Assembly (NCBI RefSeq): GCF_963667985.1
Contig: NZ_OY764081.1
Location: 558,001-622,000, forward strand
DNA length: 64,000 bases
Direction of reading: 5' to 3'
Source of the DNA: an uncultured Methanocorpusculum sp.
GTDB lineage: Archaea > Halobacteriota > Methanomicrobia > Methanomicrobiales > Methanocorpusculaceae
This document shows positions 20,123 through 29,000 of the stretch, in pieces. The notes under the pieces are model-generated. The model had not been told where the DNA came from. It did not search any database and was given only the letters and a program-made list of their open reading frames with translations. Both the position numbers and the translations under genes were made by a program. How positions within the stretch are numbered: the first letter of the stretch is position 1; each line of letters starts with the position of its first letter.

Positions 20123-20716
20123 CTATAAAAATACAACGCCCCAGACCCCTAAGAAGATATAGAGAAGCGGTTCACGCACATCATCATAAAACGTGAAAGA
20201 TGCGGTCGTTGTATTCTCAAAGGTGACCATCGAACCATAGGATGAGTTGTCCGAAGAAGACACGACACCTCCAGTCCCAACCGTACCTAAGATCAAATAT
20301 CCTGTCTGGAACCTTTCCGGGAGATAAACCGAGACGTTGTACGGCTCGGCATATTTCAGATAAACCAGACCGTTCTCGATGTTTGCGGAGTAAGTCAACG
20401 TGTAATTCCCTGCCGGGAATGTGACAGTTTTTCCATTCTGAGTATACTCGATAACGCCGCTCTCGTTTTGGATCGTCAGATTATCAACAGAAAGGGCAAC
20501 CTCCTCTCCCAAGAAACCGGGTTTCACCAGCTGGAATGTATTCTGATTGATAAGAGTGACATTTGCCGTCAGAACGGTCCCGTCATCAGATACAAAATAC
20601 ACTGCAGAGTTTGCAGCCGCAGGAGCTGCAAACAAAGCAAGCAGAACCACAAAGATGCTTACAATACGGAAAGCAGTGCTTCGATGGTTGGGTCGATCTC
20701 GATTGGCGGGGCACAT
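20123..20716 (-). CDS. Secreted/membrane-anchored hypothetical protein
   Basis: A 197-residue protein with an Arg-rich N-terminus, a signal-peptide core (VSIFVVLLALFAAPAAA, cleavage near ANS), a beta-rich Asn/Thr-rich exterior domain with many N-x-S/T sites, and a C-terminal membrane segment (LLYIFLGVWGVVFL). It somewhat resembles halophile DUF5803 proteins, but I am not sure. Its ATG lies 58 bases inside the end of thrC; no better start exists because downstream candidates would remove the charged part of the signal. Confidence 0.65.
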   Translation of the reverse strand: MCPANRDRPNHRSTAFRIVSIFVVLLALFAAPAAANSAVYFVSDDGTVLTANVTLINQNTFQLVKPGFLGEEVALSVDNLTIQNESGVIEYTQNGKTVTFPAGNYTLTYSANIENGLVYLKYAEPYNVSVYLPERFQTGYLILGTVGTGGVVSSSDNSSYGSMVTFENTTTASFTFYDDVREPLLYIFLGVWGVVFL

Positions 20717-21858
20717 TGTTTAATTACAGTTTCGGGGTCTTTCAGCAGGTGACCGGTCACAACACAGACGATCTTTTCATCCTTGTCGAGAAGTCCCAAC
20801 TCTGCCATTTTGCGAATACCTGCAACAGAGGCTGCAGATGCGGGTTCTACACCGATACCTTCGTATCTGGCGAGATCGCGCTGCATAGCAAGAATCTCGG
20901 CATCGGTCACGGACTCTGCAGTTCCGCCGGTCTCGCGAATCGCACGCAGAGCTTTTTCTGCATTTACCGGAGCACCGATACGGATTGCAGAGGCAACCGT
21001 TTCAGGGTTCTGCTCAACGACGACTTCCGGAAGCTGATCTTTGATTGCAGCAACGACCGGAGCTGCGCCCTCAGCCTGAATTGCGGTCATTTTTGGAAGG
21101 CGGTCAATGTATCCGATCTCTTTCCACTCGCATATTCCTTTGTAGACGGCAGAGATATTTCCAGCATTTCCTACCGGCAGAACAATTCTGTCCGGAACGC
21201 AGCCAAGCTGATCGACTACTTCGAACCCAATCGTTTTCTGTCCTTCAAGACGATACGGGTTGATAGAGTTTAAGAGATAGATTCCATGGGTGATACAGAT
21301 TTCATGGACCATCTCAAGGGCACGGTCAAAGTTGCCGCGGATCGAGATAACCTTTGCTCCGTGCATAAGTGCCTGGGCAACTTTGCCAAGAGCAACATGG
21401 CCGGCGGGCAGTAAAACAACAGCAGGCATATTTGCTTTCGCTGCATAAACCGCCATTGATGCCGAGGTATTTCCAGTGGACGCGCAGGCAACGATATTTT
21501 TGCCGAGCTGTTTTGCCATGGAAACACCAAGGGTCATACCGCGGTCTTTGAACGAACCGGAGGGATTCATACCCTCATGCTTTGCATACAGATTGGTCAG
21601 ACCCAGCTCTTCTCCAAGTCTTTTCAGGTGATACAGGGGTGTACCTCCTTCCTGAAGGGTGATCGGTTCGATCTGGACAGGAAGGAACTCTTTGTAGCGC
21701 CAGAGGGAGATAGGACGCTGTAATATTTCTTCGTGAGTAATCGTGATCTTGCTCAGATCATACTTAACTGCAAGCAGATGGCCGCATTTCTCACAATTAT
21801 ACACAATGGCGTCAGGCGGATACTCAGCGCCGCAGTGTACACAGACGAGTTTATACAT
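20659..21858 (-). CDS. thrC: Threonine synthase
   Basis: PLP enzyme converting O-phosphohomoserine to threonine. An N-terminal zinc-ribbon-like segment (CVHCGAEYP...CEKCGHLL) typical of the archaeal form is followed by the PLP lysine in GSFKDRGMT near residue 107 and the phosphate cradle GNAGNI near residue 229. Length 399 is normal. The 3' end overlaps the secreted hypothetical gene, suggesting coupling without functional meaning. Confidence 0.95.
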   Translation of the reverse strand: MYKLVCVHCGAEYPPDAIVYNCEKCGHLLAVKYDLSKITITHEEILQRPISLWRYKEFLPVQIEPITLQEGGTPLYHLKRLGEELGLTNLYAKHEGMNPSGSFKDRGMTLGVSMAKQLGKNIVACASTGNTSASMAVYAAKANMPAVVLLPAGHVALGKVAQALMHGAKVISIRGNFDRALEMVHEICITHGIYLLNSINPYRLEGQKTIGFEVVDQLGCVPDRIVLPVGNAGNISAVYKGICEWKEIGYIDRLPKMTAIQAEGAAPVVAAIKDQLPEVVVEQNPETVASAIRIGAPVNAEKALRAIRETGGTAESVTDAEILAMQRDLARYEGIGVEPASAASVAGIRKMAELGLLDKDEKIVCVVTGHLLKDPETVIKQCAPPIEIDPTIEALLSVL

Positions 21859-21890
21859 GGTTATGTATTTGACTCTTCAGGATTAGAAGC

Positions 21891-22661
21891 TTATTCCCGG
21901 ACCTCTTTTCTTGCCGGCACACCAGAAGCTTTCAGGAAGATGACCCATAAGACGATTGGAACCATGAGTGTTGTCGGATAAGCCCATATTGCGGGTATTA
22001 ATCCAGAGATAAACAGAGCTCCAAGAACGAAAGCGGCTATCAGCAGGACAACGGCAAATATCTTTGGACGCGGATCGGTACCGTCTCCTTTGATTTTTCC
22101 ACGCAGACGGCTGAAACAGAATGGATAGAAGTAGTGGATTCCGGAATTATCATACGTATCCTCAAGTAAGTGCAGGAAACAACCCAGAAGGAATGCCGAG
22201 CCGAACACGTAAATGAGGGAGTTATTGTATAAGGGAGAAAGATACGGAACAAATGAAAGCGCGAAGCAGATAAGCCAGAGGTAAATGGTAACGAGAATTG
22301 AAATAAGCAAAATACCAATCGGGGAATGGGGAAGTTCACGATGTCCATTAATAGCATATATTTTTGTAACGAAAATTATCCGGAAAACAAACTGAAGTGG
22401 TTTGTAGCAGAAGTAGTAAAGGGCATAGCCGAATATTGGCGTAAGTGGAAATTTTTTCCCGCGGCCCCCGGGAATCTCCGAATGATAGATTGCAGCTTCC
22501 TTCCCTTTATCAATATCAGGGGCGAGAGAACCGAAGAAAGCACCGAGGAGGAGAATGATTACTGCAGGTATCGATTCCAAGGTGAAGAGAGATGGAGTTA
22601 GAGGGGCAAGAACAACAAGCATTGTTGCCATGGTGAGAATGATATGGGTTATACCTTTCAT
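21891..22661 (-). CDS. YdjM/DUF457-like membrane metal-dependent hydrolase
   Basis: A 256-residue integral membrane protein with about six helices. An N-terminal His (MKGITHII), the loop GSLAPDIDKG and a later RELPHSP match the metal-binding pattern of the YdjM/DUF457 family, with LLEDTYDNSGIHYFYPF as a further conserved His/Asp cluster. The frame extends to 22733 but the ATG at 22661 gives the family start. Function in archaea unknown. It marks the left border of the polysaccharide island. Confidence 0.8.
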   Translation of the reverse strand: MKGITHIILTMATMLVVLAPLTPSLFTLESIPAVIILLLGAFFGSLAPDIDKGKEAAIYHSEIPGGRGKKFPLTPIFGYALYYFCYKPLQFVFRIIFVTKIYAINGHRELPHSPIGILLISILVTIYLWLICFALSFVPYLSPLYNNSLIYVFGSAFLLGCFLHLLEDTYDNSGIHYFYPFCFSRLRGKIKGDGTDPRPKIFAVVLLIAAFVLGALFISGLIPAIWAYPTTLMVPIVLWVIFLKASGVPARKEVRE

Positions 22662-22704
22662 TTGTTGGAGATATATTTCTTTTAGAGGGAAATAAGGGGA
22701 GGGG

Positions 22705-22789
22705 TTACAGCCATTTGGGCCAGAGCAGACCAAATGTGGTTACCATGCCGGCAATTTCATCACGAATACCACGATCTAGTTTGAAGAGG
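22705..22789 (-). pseudogene. 3'-end remnant of a flippase gene (duplicate of 24860-24944)
   Basis: These 85 bases match the last 85 bases of the intact flippase gene at 24860-24944 with six mismatches. They encode the same C-terminus (KLDRGIRDEIAGMVTTFG) ending at the same stop codon. Similarity stops abruptly at 22789 and at 22705. The most likely reading is an old flippase gene replaced or truncated when the present island was rearranged. Only the tail survives. Confidence 0.85.
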
Positions 22790-23435
22790 GTGAAAATATG
22801 AAGGTGGTAACTCATTTGCTTGAATCGAGATTATCACCAAAAATGATGATGGAATAAATTCATGCGATTCCACTGATGTGATAGGCAGCTGAAAGATATA
22901 AGTCTAGAAATCTCAAGTTTTAATTCACATTCTCAAGTGGTACTTACTGGCACAATTTAAAATGGAACAGAAAGATAAAGAATACTGGCCTCGAAATCAA
23001 TCACTTCATTGTCTTTTCCTTTTAGAGAGAGTATGGTTACTGAAAATCAACAGATATGATGAATGATCTTCATGATGAAGAAGAGAATCTATTATTTGAC
23101 TGGCGATAAGGAGACAATTGGAACTATTGCAATTATAGATGAAATTCACAAAAGAGAATGTAACCAATAATGTGTGATCGGGAGCTATTCCAATGAATAA
23201 AGCCATGTACAGATAGAAGTATGCCCTATCAAATATATGCTCATGAGATAGTGGAGGTAAAGGCCACGTCAAGAAAGTTTCCAATACATGAACTTGATGA
23301 TAATAAATTCGAGAGACTATCTAGTTATGGGTGAAATGGATAGAACTAATAATTAATTTTATCAATTTTTGATGATTAACTAATGATATTCCAATAGCTA
23401 TTGGATAATAATTAACAAATATATCACTTATTATA
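22790..23435 (-). other. AT-rich stretch without a recognisable gene
   Basis: About 650 bases between the flippase remnant and the SGNH gene. Only short open frames occur (for example 23006-23284 minus), none with a family signature, a good ribosome-binding site or balanced codon use. It looks like eroded coding sequence, but I cannot name the parent gene. Confidence 0.4.
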
Positions 23436-24308
23436 TTAGTATAGTTCCTGCTGTATGGGAAGATTTTCAAATATTTTTGACAAACCTGCTTTTCTAAGTT
23501 TTGGGATGGCATATTCCCAAGCTTTTTGACTTAAATGACATCCATCAGAGAGATATTCAGATTTTGTTTGATATTCTTTTGTAATTAAATCAGGAAATAT
23601 AGTTACAAAACCAATCATTTTCTCTTTGCAAACAATCTCTAATTTATTATTAAAATATTCTGTTGCCATGTTTCGCATCACTTCAGTCCCATAATATGGA
23701 TACTCTGGATTGACATTCCTAGAATCTTTTTGCGAGGAGATTGGACCCCAACACCACACATTATGCCCATCATTACGTAATATTGACATCAAACCAACAT
23801 AATTATCAACAATTTTATCAATGATAACAGAATAATCAACCCGATTAATTTCTGCTTGTTTTAACACATGTACTCTTATATCAATCTCCCCAAAAACACA
23901 AATGATATCATCATGCTTTCGAAAGTATGATTTACGAAGGATATCAATTTTTTCACGTGCTCTAATAGTTGAACCATATTTATTTAAGGAATAGGCCAAT
24001 GCCGGACCCAAATGAATTGCATCAACATTTTTATTATTATTTCTGCATTTATTGATCCCTCCCGAATATCTTGAGCCTCCCGAATATCTTGAGCCTCCCG
24101 AATATCTTGAGATAGGATACCAATTAATACCCTCATTGCCGCTAAAAAAATTTACATGAGAATCCCCTATTATTACGATAGATTTTCTTGACTTATGAGA
24201 TTCTTTTGCAACAAAATATGTAAAAATGCACATTATTTTCGCAACATACGCGAACAATTGAGATGGCAAAATAGCTTTTATTAATAATAATATTTCCATA
24301 AGCGACAT
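23436..24308 (-). CDS. SGNH/GDSL-like hydrolase in polysaccharide island
   Basis: A 290-residue protein with an N-terminal hydrophobic segment (LLLIKAILPSQLFAYVAKIM) and SGNH-type blocks: block I IIGDSHV near residue 46, a GEIDIR block near residue 140 and a C-terminal DGCHLS with the catalytic Asp/His pair. Such proteins are often sugar O-acetyl esterases or transferases. Three SRYSGG repeats (18-bp units) lie just after block I. AT-rich codon use contrasts with the housekeeping flanks, so lateral acquisition is likely. Exact substrate unknown. Confidence 0.65.
   Translation of the reverse strand: MSLMEILLLIKAILPSQLFAYVAKIMCIFTYFVAKESHKSRKSIVIIGDSHVNFFSGNEGINWYPISRYSGGSRYSGGSRYSGGINKCRNNNKNVDAIHLGPALAYSLNKYGSTIRAREKIDILRKSYFRKHDDIICVFGEIDIRVHVLKQAEINRVDYSVIIDKIVDNYVGLMSILRNDGHNVWCWGPISSQKDSRNVNPEYPYYGTEVMRNMATEYFNNKLEIVCKEKMIGFVTIFPDLITKEYQTKSEYLSDGCHLSQKAWEYAIPKLRKAGLSKIFENLPIQQELY
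24061..24111 (-). repeat. 18-bp tandem repeat inside the SGNH gene (about 2.8 units)
   Basis: The unit CCCGAATATCTTGAGCCT repeats at 24061, 24079 and (partly) 24097. On the coding strand each unit encodes six residues (SRYSGG register), so copy-number change keeps the frame. Such in-frame minisatellites can vary in length by slippage. Confidence 0.85.
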
Positions 24309-24859
24309 TTACATTAACAGATTAGGTCTCCTCCATATTATTTTTATTAATTATTCATATAAAGTATTAACATTTATAGTTAATAAAGCAAAGTGATGAT
24401 AATCATATCTATGGCTAAGCAATTATTCACATACACCGACATAAATTCATTAGTTTTTCTGACACCGATTTTTAGACTGACACTTTTTTGAAACAGAGTG
24501 TTTCAAAGGTTATTTCACACGAGTTTTAGAATATATTAGAGAAAGAGAGAGTAATAGTATTTATTCACACATGCTGCTGAATTGATATTCAGGCATTATA
24601 TTCAAGTACTAATATAAAGATGATGAAAAAACATTAAAAAATACATAAATGGCAATACCACATCATTAGGAAATATATAAACTCGTTTTTCTGCAGTGAA
24701 ATATTTGATAGTAGCATTCCCAAGAAATATGCAAATTGGTCCATGTCAATGATTTCTAACTGAGATCCAAATCAATATGCCAGAAAATGGATAAAATACT
24801 CAAAGAATTAACGCAAACATAGTTCTGCAATAATAAATAGACATAATATTTGTAACATC
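24309..24859. other. AT-rich non-coding stretch with a hairpin at 24487-24507
   Basis: About 550 bases between the SGNH gene and the flippase. I see no supported gene. It holds a near-perfect hairpin, TTTGAAACA-GAG-TGTTTCAAA, at 24487-24507; CTGACAC also occurs twice just upstream of the hairpin. No transposase or terminal repeats were recognised. Confidence 0.5.
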
Positions 24860-26332
24860 TTACAGCCATTTAGGCCAGGGAAGTCCAAATGTAGTTACCA
24901 TGCCGGCAATCTCATCACGAATACCACGATCTAGTTTGAAGAGGAGACAGACATAGATGAGGGCACCAACAACCACGGGTACAAGTGTGACCACAACGTT
25001 GTCAAGAGGGATAAATTGCATGTAAATGAAGACAAAGATAGTCATGACGATAGATGCGATTATGATATGGGTAATCGGAAGGAGTTCGACGTAGATGGCG
25101 ATATAACTTTTGAGGTAATAGGAAATGAGGATGGCATTCAATGTGTAACTTAGGAAAGTAGCAATTGTGGCACCGTTAATCCCCATAATCGGAATAAGGA
25201 TGATGTTTAAGGTGATGTTCACAATTGCAGCTGAGGCTGTTGCATAAAAAGACTGTCGAGCATGATCAGATGCAGTGAGGGTAAGACCCATGAGATAGGT
25301 AAATACTGCAACAATTTGCATAATAAGAAGGATCGAACATACAGTCGCACCCGTAGCAAAATCCGCACCGTAGAAATAATAGAGCAACCGCTCTGAGAGA
25401 AGGAGCCCCCCAAAAGCAACAGGAATTGCGAGGAGGAGTGACATCGTTATCCCACGCGCAACCACTGGGGCAATTTTATCCATCCAATTATTGGCACTCC
25501 AATAACTGATTTTAGGAGTGAGCGCTCCAACGATAGCGGCACATATCAATGTGGCTATTTGTGTGAACTGATAGGCAGTTAGGTACACGCCAACATCCCC
25601 ATTATTCATAAAATAACCAATGAAAATCGTGTCAGAATATGCAAAAACAATGGACCCGGTTCCAATTAAAAAAATCCAGAATCCATACTTAGTGAGACTA
25701 CCAATATGATGAACAGTAAACTTGGCAGGTTTGAAGGTAAAGTATTTAAGACAGAGTATGCCGAAAATAATGATGCCAACGATGAATCCCCCACACAACC
25801 CAAATACTGAAAAACCAAGAAGAACTGCAACGATCTGAACGAGAATACGGAAAAAATCACTTATGCCACTGGCAACATTATTTATTCCCACATGTCCCAA
25901 ACCACATATACCATAGGTTATGGTATGTCCAAAAAATGATGCTGCAAGTGCAGCAATAATCCAAGGAATAAGGTTGTATGACTGCAGATCAACAAATATT
26001 GGACTGAGAACTAAGAGAAGGAGGGTTGAAACAACCATGAGAATTGCCCGAAGCGTAGCATACGCTGAGAGATATTCATTCTGCTCTTTTCCCTCGGATA
26101 TCCTTTTAATCGCCGCCTGACCAAATCCCCCATCCCCAATCATATTGAATATGCCGTAATAAGCAAGGAAAAGATAGTACACCCCCATCAAATCTTTTCC
26201 GAGGAGATGGGAAAAGAGCATGGTTGATATGAATCCAAAAAAAGTTATACCTATCGTTGATATGATTGAGATGGCACTTTGGCGTTGTATTGCCGGTATA
26301 CGCATGATATTTGAGATAAAGGATATGGACAT
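24860..26332 (-). CDS. Polysaccharide/oligosaccharide flippase (Wzx-like, MOP superfamily)
   Basis: A 490-residue membrane protein with about 12-14 hydrophobic helices, an N-terminal SIISTIGITFFGFISTMLFS segment typical of O-antigen flippases, and a C-terminal polysaccharide-synthesis domain. It would move lipid-linked sugar units across the membrane for S-layer glycosylation or capsule. Its last 85 bases are duplicated as a remnant at 22705-22789. It is divergent from rfbF, with a perfect palindrome between them. Confidence 0.88.
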   Translation of the reverse strand: MSISFISNIMRIPAIQRQSAISIISTIGITFFGFISTMLFSHLLGKDLMGVYYLFLAYYGIFNMIGDGGFGQAAIKRISEGKEQNEYLSAYATLRAILMVVSTLLLLVLSPIFVDLQSYNLIPWIIAALAASFFGHTITYGICGLGHVGINNVASGISDFFRILVQIVAVLLGFSVFGLCGGFIVGIIIFGILCLKYFTFKPAKFTVHHIGSLTKYGFWIFLIGTGSIVFAYSDTIFIGYFMNNGDVGVYLTAYQFTQIATLICAAIVGALTPKISYWSANNWMDKIAPVVARGITMSLLLAIPVAFGGLLLSERLLYYFYGADFATGATVCSILLIMQIVAVFTYLMGLTLTASDHARQSFYATASAAIVNITLNIILIPIMGINGATIATFLSYTLNAILISYYLKSYIAIYVELLPITHIIIASIVMTIFVFIYMQFIPLDNVVVTLVPVVVGALIYVCLLFKLDRGIRDEIAGMVTTFGLPWPKWL

Positions 26333-26439
26333 ATGTTGGATGATGATTACTTTTTAATATATTTATCCATGAAGTTGAAATAACCATATCATTAACCTTA
26401 TTCACAGGACAAGTCTATGCAACCGAAACCCCCTATTCG

Positions 26440-26464
26440 TAGGATAGATTCACAATCTATCCTA
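26440..26464. promoter_or_regulatory. Perfect 11-bp palindrome between flippase and rfbF
   Basis: TAGGATAGATT at 26440-26450 and its exact complement AATCTATCCTA at 26454-26464 flank a CAC spacer. It ends 45 bases before the rfbF ATG, in the 177-bp divergent gap. It could be a dimer-binding operator or a 5'-leader hairpin; no following T-run makes a terminator unlikely. Confidence 0.55.
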
Positions 26465-26509
26465 TAAATCAACAACTGTTATAATTTACTAAAACTAATA
26501 TCAAATCCA

Positions 26510-27289
26510 ATGAAAGTTCTTATACTCGCGGGTGGTATGGGCACGCGCCTTGCGGAAGAAACCAGCGTTATCCCCAAACCGATGGTTGAGATTGGTGGTC
26601 ATCCAATCCTCTGGCACATCATGAAAATATATTCTCAATATGGATACAATGACTTCATCATTCTCTTAGGTTACAAAGGCTATATCATCAAAGAGTATTT
26701 TGCAAACTACTTCCTTCACAGAAGTGACGTCACCTTTGATCTTGAAAAAAACCAGATGATTATCCACGAACAGCACTGTGAACCTTGGAAGGTTACACTC
26801 ATAGACACCGGTTTAAACACCATGACTGGAGGACGTGTTCTTCGTGCACGAAAGTATGTTGGTAATGAACCATTCATGCTGACTTATGGTGATGGTGTCT
26901 CTGATATTAACATAAATGAACTTGTTGCATTCCACAGAAAACATTGCCGCCTCGCAACCATGACATCTGTTCAACCAGAAGGTAAATTTGGTGCTCTTAT
27001 ATGCAACGATAATGGTGAAATAATATCATTTACAGAAAAACCAAAAGGTGATGGAGGTTGGATCAATGCCAGCTTCTTTGTCCTTCAACCAGAAGTTTTT
27101 GACTATATAAAAGAGGGAGATGCTACGATCTTTGAGCGAGCACCGCTGGAAAATCTTGCTAAAGAGGGGGAACTCTACACCTATACGTATGAAGGTTTCT
27201 GGAAATGTATGGACACATTGCGTGATAAGTATATTTTACAGGAGATGTGGGATAAGGGAAACGCGGCCTGGAACTGTTGGACAGAATGA
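26510..27289 (+). CDS. rfbF: Glucose-1-phosphate cytidylyltransferase
   Basis: Makes CDP-glucose from CTP and glucose-1-phosphate. The nucleotidyltransferase signature LILAGGMGTRLAEET opens the protein, with PKPMVEIGG and the metal-binding YGDGVSDININ near residue 129. Length 259 is normal for RfbF. Its TGA overlaps the start of rfbG (ATGA at 27286-27289), so the two are coupled. The rfbF-rfbG-rfbC order indicates synthesis of a CDP-6-deoxyhexose for cell-surface glycan. Confidence 0.94.
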   Translation: MKVLILAGGMGTRLAEETSVIPKPMVEIGGHPILWHIMKIYSQYGYNDFIILLGYKGYIIKEYFANYFLHRSDVTFDLEKNQMIIHEQHCEPWKVTLIDTGLNTMTGGRVLRARKYVGNEPFMLTYGDGVSDININELVAFHRKHCRLATMTSVQPEGKFGALICNDNGEIISFTEKPKGDGGWINASFFVLQPEVFDYIKEGDATIFERAPLENLAKEGELYTYTYEGFWKCMDTLRDKYILQEMWDKGNAAWNCWTE

Positions 27290-28371
27290 TTTTTGGCATA
27301 TATAACGGAAAAACGGTCCTCGTCACCGGCCACACAGGATTCAAAGGTTCTTGGCTTTGTCTCTGGCTTGCAGAACTGGGCGCAGACGTCCACGGCTTCT
27401 CCCTACCACCAAACACCGAACCAAACCACTACACCGCAGCACGCATCTCCAAATTGCTGAAATCGGAAAAATTAGGTGACATAAAAGATCAAAGCACGCT
27501 AACGAAGTACGTCCAGAGTGTTCAACCTGACTGCATATTCCATCTGGCAGCCCAGCCTCTCGTAAGAAAATCATATGCCGAACCCGTAGAGACCTTCGAC
27601 ACAAACGTTATGGGAAGCATCTATCTGATGGAGGCGGTGAGAAATCTGGGTAAACCATGTTCAGTTGTGATGATCACGAGCGATAAATGCTATGAAAACG
27701 TCGGCAAAGCAGAGGGCTATGTTGAGAATGACCCGATGGGGGGTCATGATCCCTACAGCGCAAGTAAAGGCTGCGCTGAACTCGCCATCACGTCATACCG
27801 TCGCTCTTTTTTCCCACCTGAAGATATCGCAAATCATGGAGTACTGCTTGCATCAGTTCGTGCGGGAAACGTTGTTGGAGGTGGAGACTGGGCAGAGGAC
27901 AGAATCATTCCAGACGCCATGCGTGCTGTTACCTCGGGAAAATCTCTGGAGATCAGAAGTCCAAACGCTGTTCGTCCCTGGTAGCACGTGCTGGAGCCGC
28001 TCTCGGGCTATTTGCTCCTTGCAATAAAGATGATGGAAACGAATGCATCGGTTTATGCTGACGGTTGGAACTTTGGCCCAAAAGAGAACAGCCCCGCGGT
28101 CACGGTCGCTGAGATCATCGACGCTTTCTATAATGTATGGGGAAAAGGAAAAGCAGAATATGATACAAATACAAAGCATCTGCATGAAGCTACGTTCCTG
28201 ACGCTCTCCTCAAAGAAAGCAGAGAGTGTTCTTTGCTGGAAACAGCAGTGGGATGTCACTGAGACGATGCAGAAAACTGCCGAATGGTATAAGAATTATT
28301 ATGCTGGAGCAGATGCACGAGAACTAAGTCAGGCTGATATTGCTGCTTATACCAAACACCTGGAGTATTGA
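27286..28371 (+). pseudogene. rfbG: CDP-glucose 4,6-dehydratase interrupted by an in-frame TAG
   Basis: Extended SDR enzyme: VTGHTGFKGSWL NAD motif near residue 12, catalytic YSASK near residue 156. The frame is stopped by TAG at 27982-27984 (codon 233) in the segment NAVRPW-stop-HVLEPLSGYL. Family members have Gln at this place, so one CAG to TAG change explains it. The same frame continues without further damage to 28371, for 361 codons in all. Unless the TAG is read through, the product loses its C-terminal substrate-binding third. Confidence 0.85.
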
Positions 28372-28372
28372 G

Positions 28373-28942
28373 ATGGGAAAATTAACGATTATCGAGACAC
28401 CGCTGAAAGGTTTATACATCGTAGAAACGAATGCATTCGTCGATCACCGGGGAGCATTTGCCCGCTGGTTCTGTGAAGAAGAACTGGCTACAACCCTTGG
28501 GAAACGTCACATAAAAAACGTGAACTTTTCAATAACGGTGACGACCGGTTCCATCAGAGGGATGCATTTCCAGAAGCCGCCTCATGCAGAGATGAAACTT
28601 GTGCGGTGTATCAGAGGAAGGATTCTGGATGTGGTCGTGGATATCCGGGCGGGATCTCCAACATTTTTAGAGCATTATGCAATTGAGCTCTCAGCAGAGA
28701 ATATGAAGATGTTTGCGATTCCGGAAGGATTTGCCCATGGATTTCAGTCTCTTGAAGATGATTCGGAGATCATGTATCTCGTAACGGAGTTCTATTCTCC
28801 GGAGAGTGAAGCAGGTCTTCGGTTTAACGATCCGGCTCTGAAGATAGAATGGCCGCTTCCGGTGACGGATATCTCGACAAAGGATGTAGAACATCCACTG
28901 ATATATGATGATTTTACAGGGTTAGATGTGTCGATGTATTAA
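28373..28942 (+). CDS. rfbC: dTDP-4-dehydrorhamnose 3,5-epimerase-like protein
   Basis: Cupin-fold sugar-nucleotide epimerase. FVDHRGAFARWF near residue 24, the catalytic His in GSIRGMHFQKPP near residue 60 and the paired GFAHGFQSL near residue 115 are all present. 189 residues from the ATG at 28373; the frame extension to 28340 lies inside rfbG. Because it follows rfbF-rfbG, its substrate is probably the CDP-linked 4-keto-6-deoxy sugar rather than the dTDP form; that is inference. Confidence 0.88.
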   Translation: MGKLTIIETPLKGLYIVETNAFVDHRGAFARWFCEEELATTLGKRHIKNVNFSITVTTGSIRGMHFQKPPHAEMKLVRCIRGRILDVVVDIRAGSPTFLEHYAIELSAENMKMFAIPEGFAHGFQSLEDDSEIMYLVTEFYSPESEAGLRFNDPALKIEWPLPVTDISTKDVEHPLIYDDFTGLDVSMY

Positions 28943-29000
28943 TAATAATATCAGACAAATACAAAAATGATTTTTGAAGTCAAGGATGTTGATTAAAATG

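Noticed and set aside
23006-23284. 92-residue open frame in the island gap
   Set aside because: AT-rich, no motif, no ribosome site; probably eroded DNA.
24309-24859. Hairpin and CTGACAC repeats as an insertion-sequence end
   Set aside because: No transposase frame, no matching terminal repeat at another site and no target duplication found.
27982-27984. TAG in rfbG as pyrrolysine
   Set aside because: Family residue is Gln, and the neighbouring broken genes have TGA or TAA or frameshifts instead, so a general mutational cause fits better. Kept only as something to exclude.
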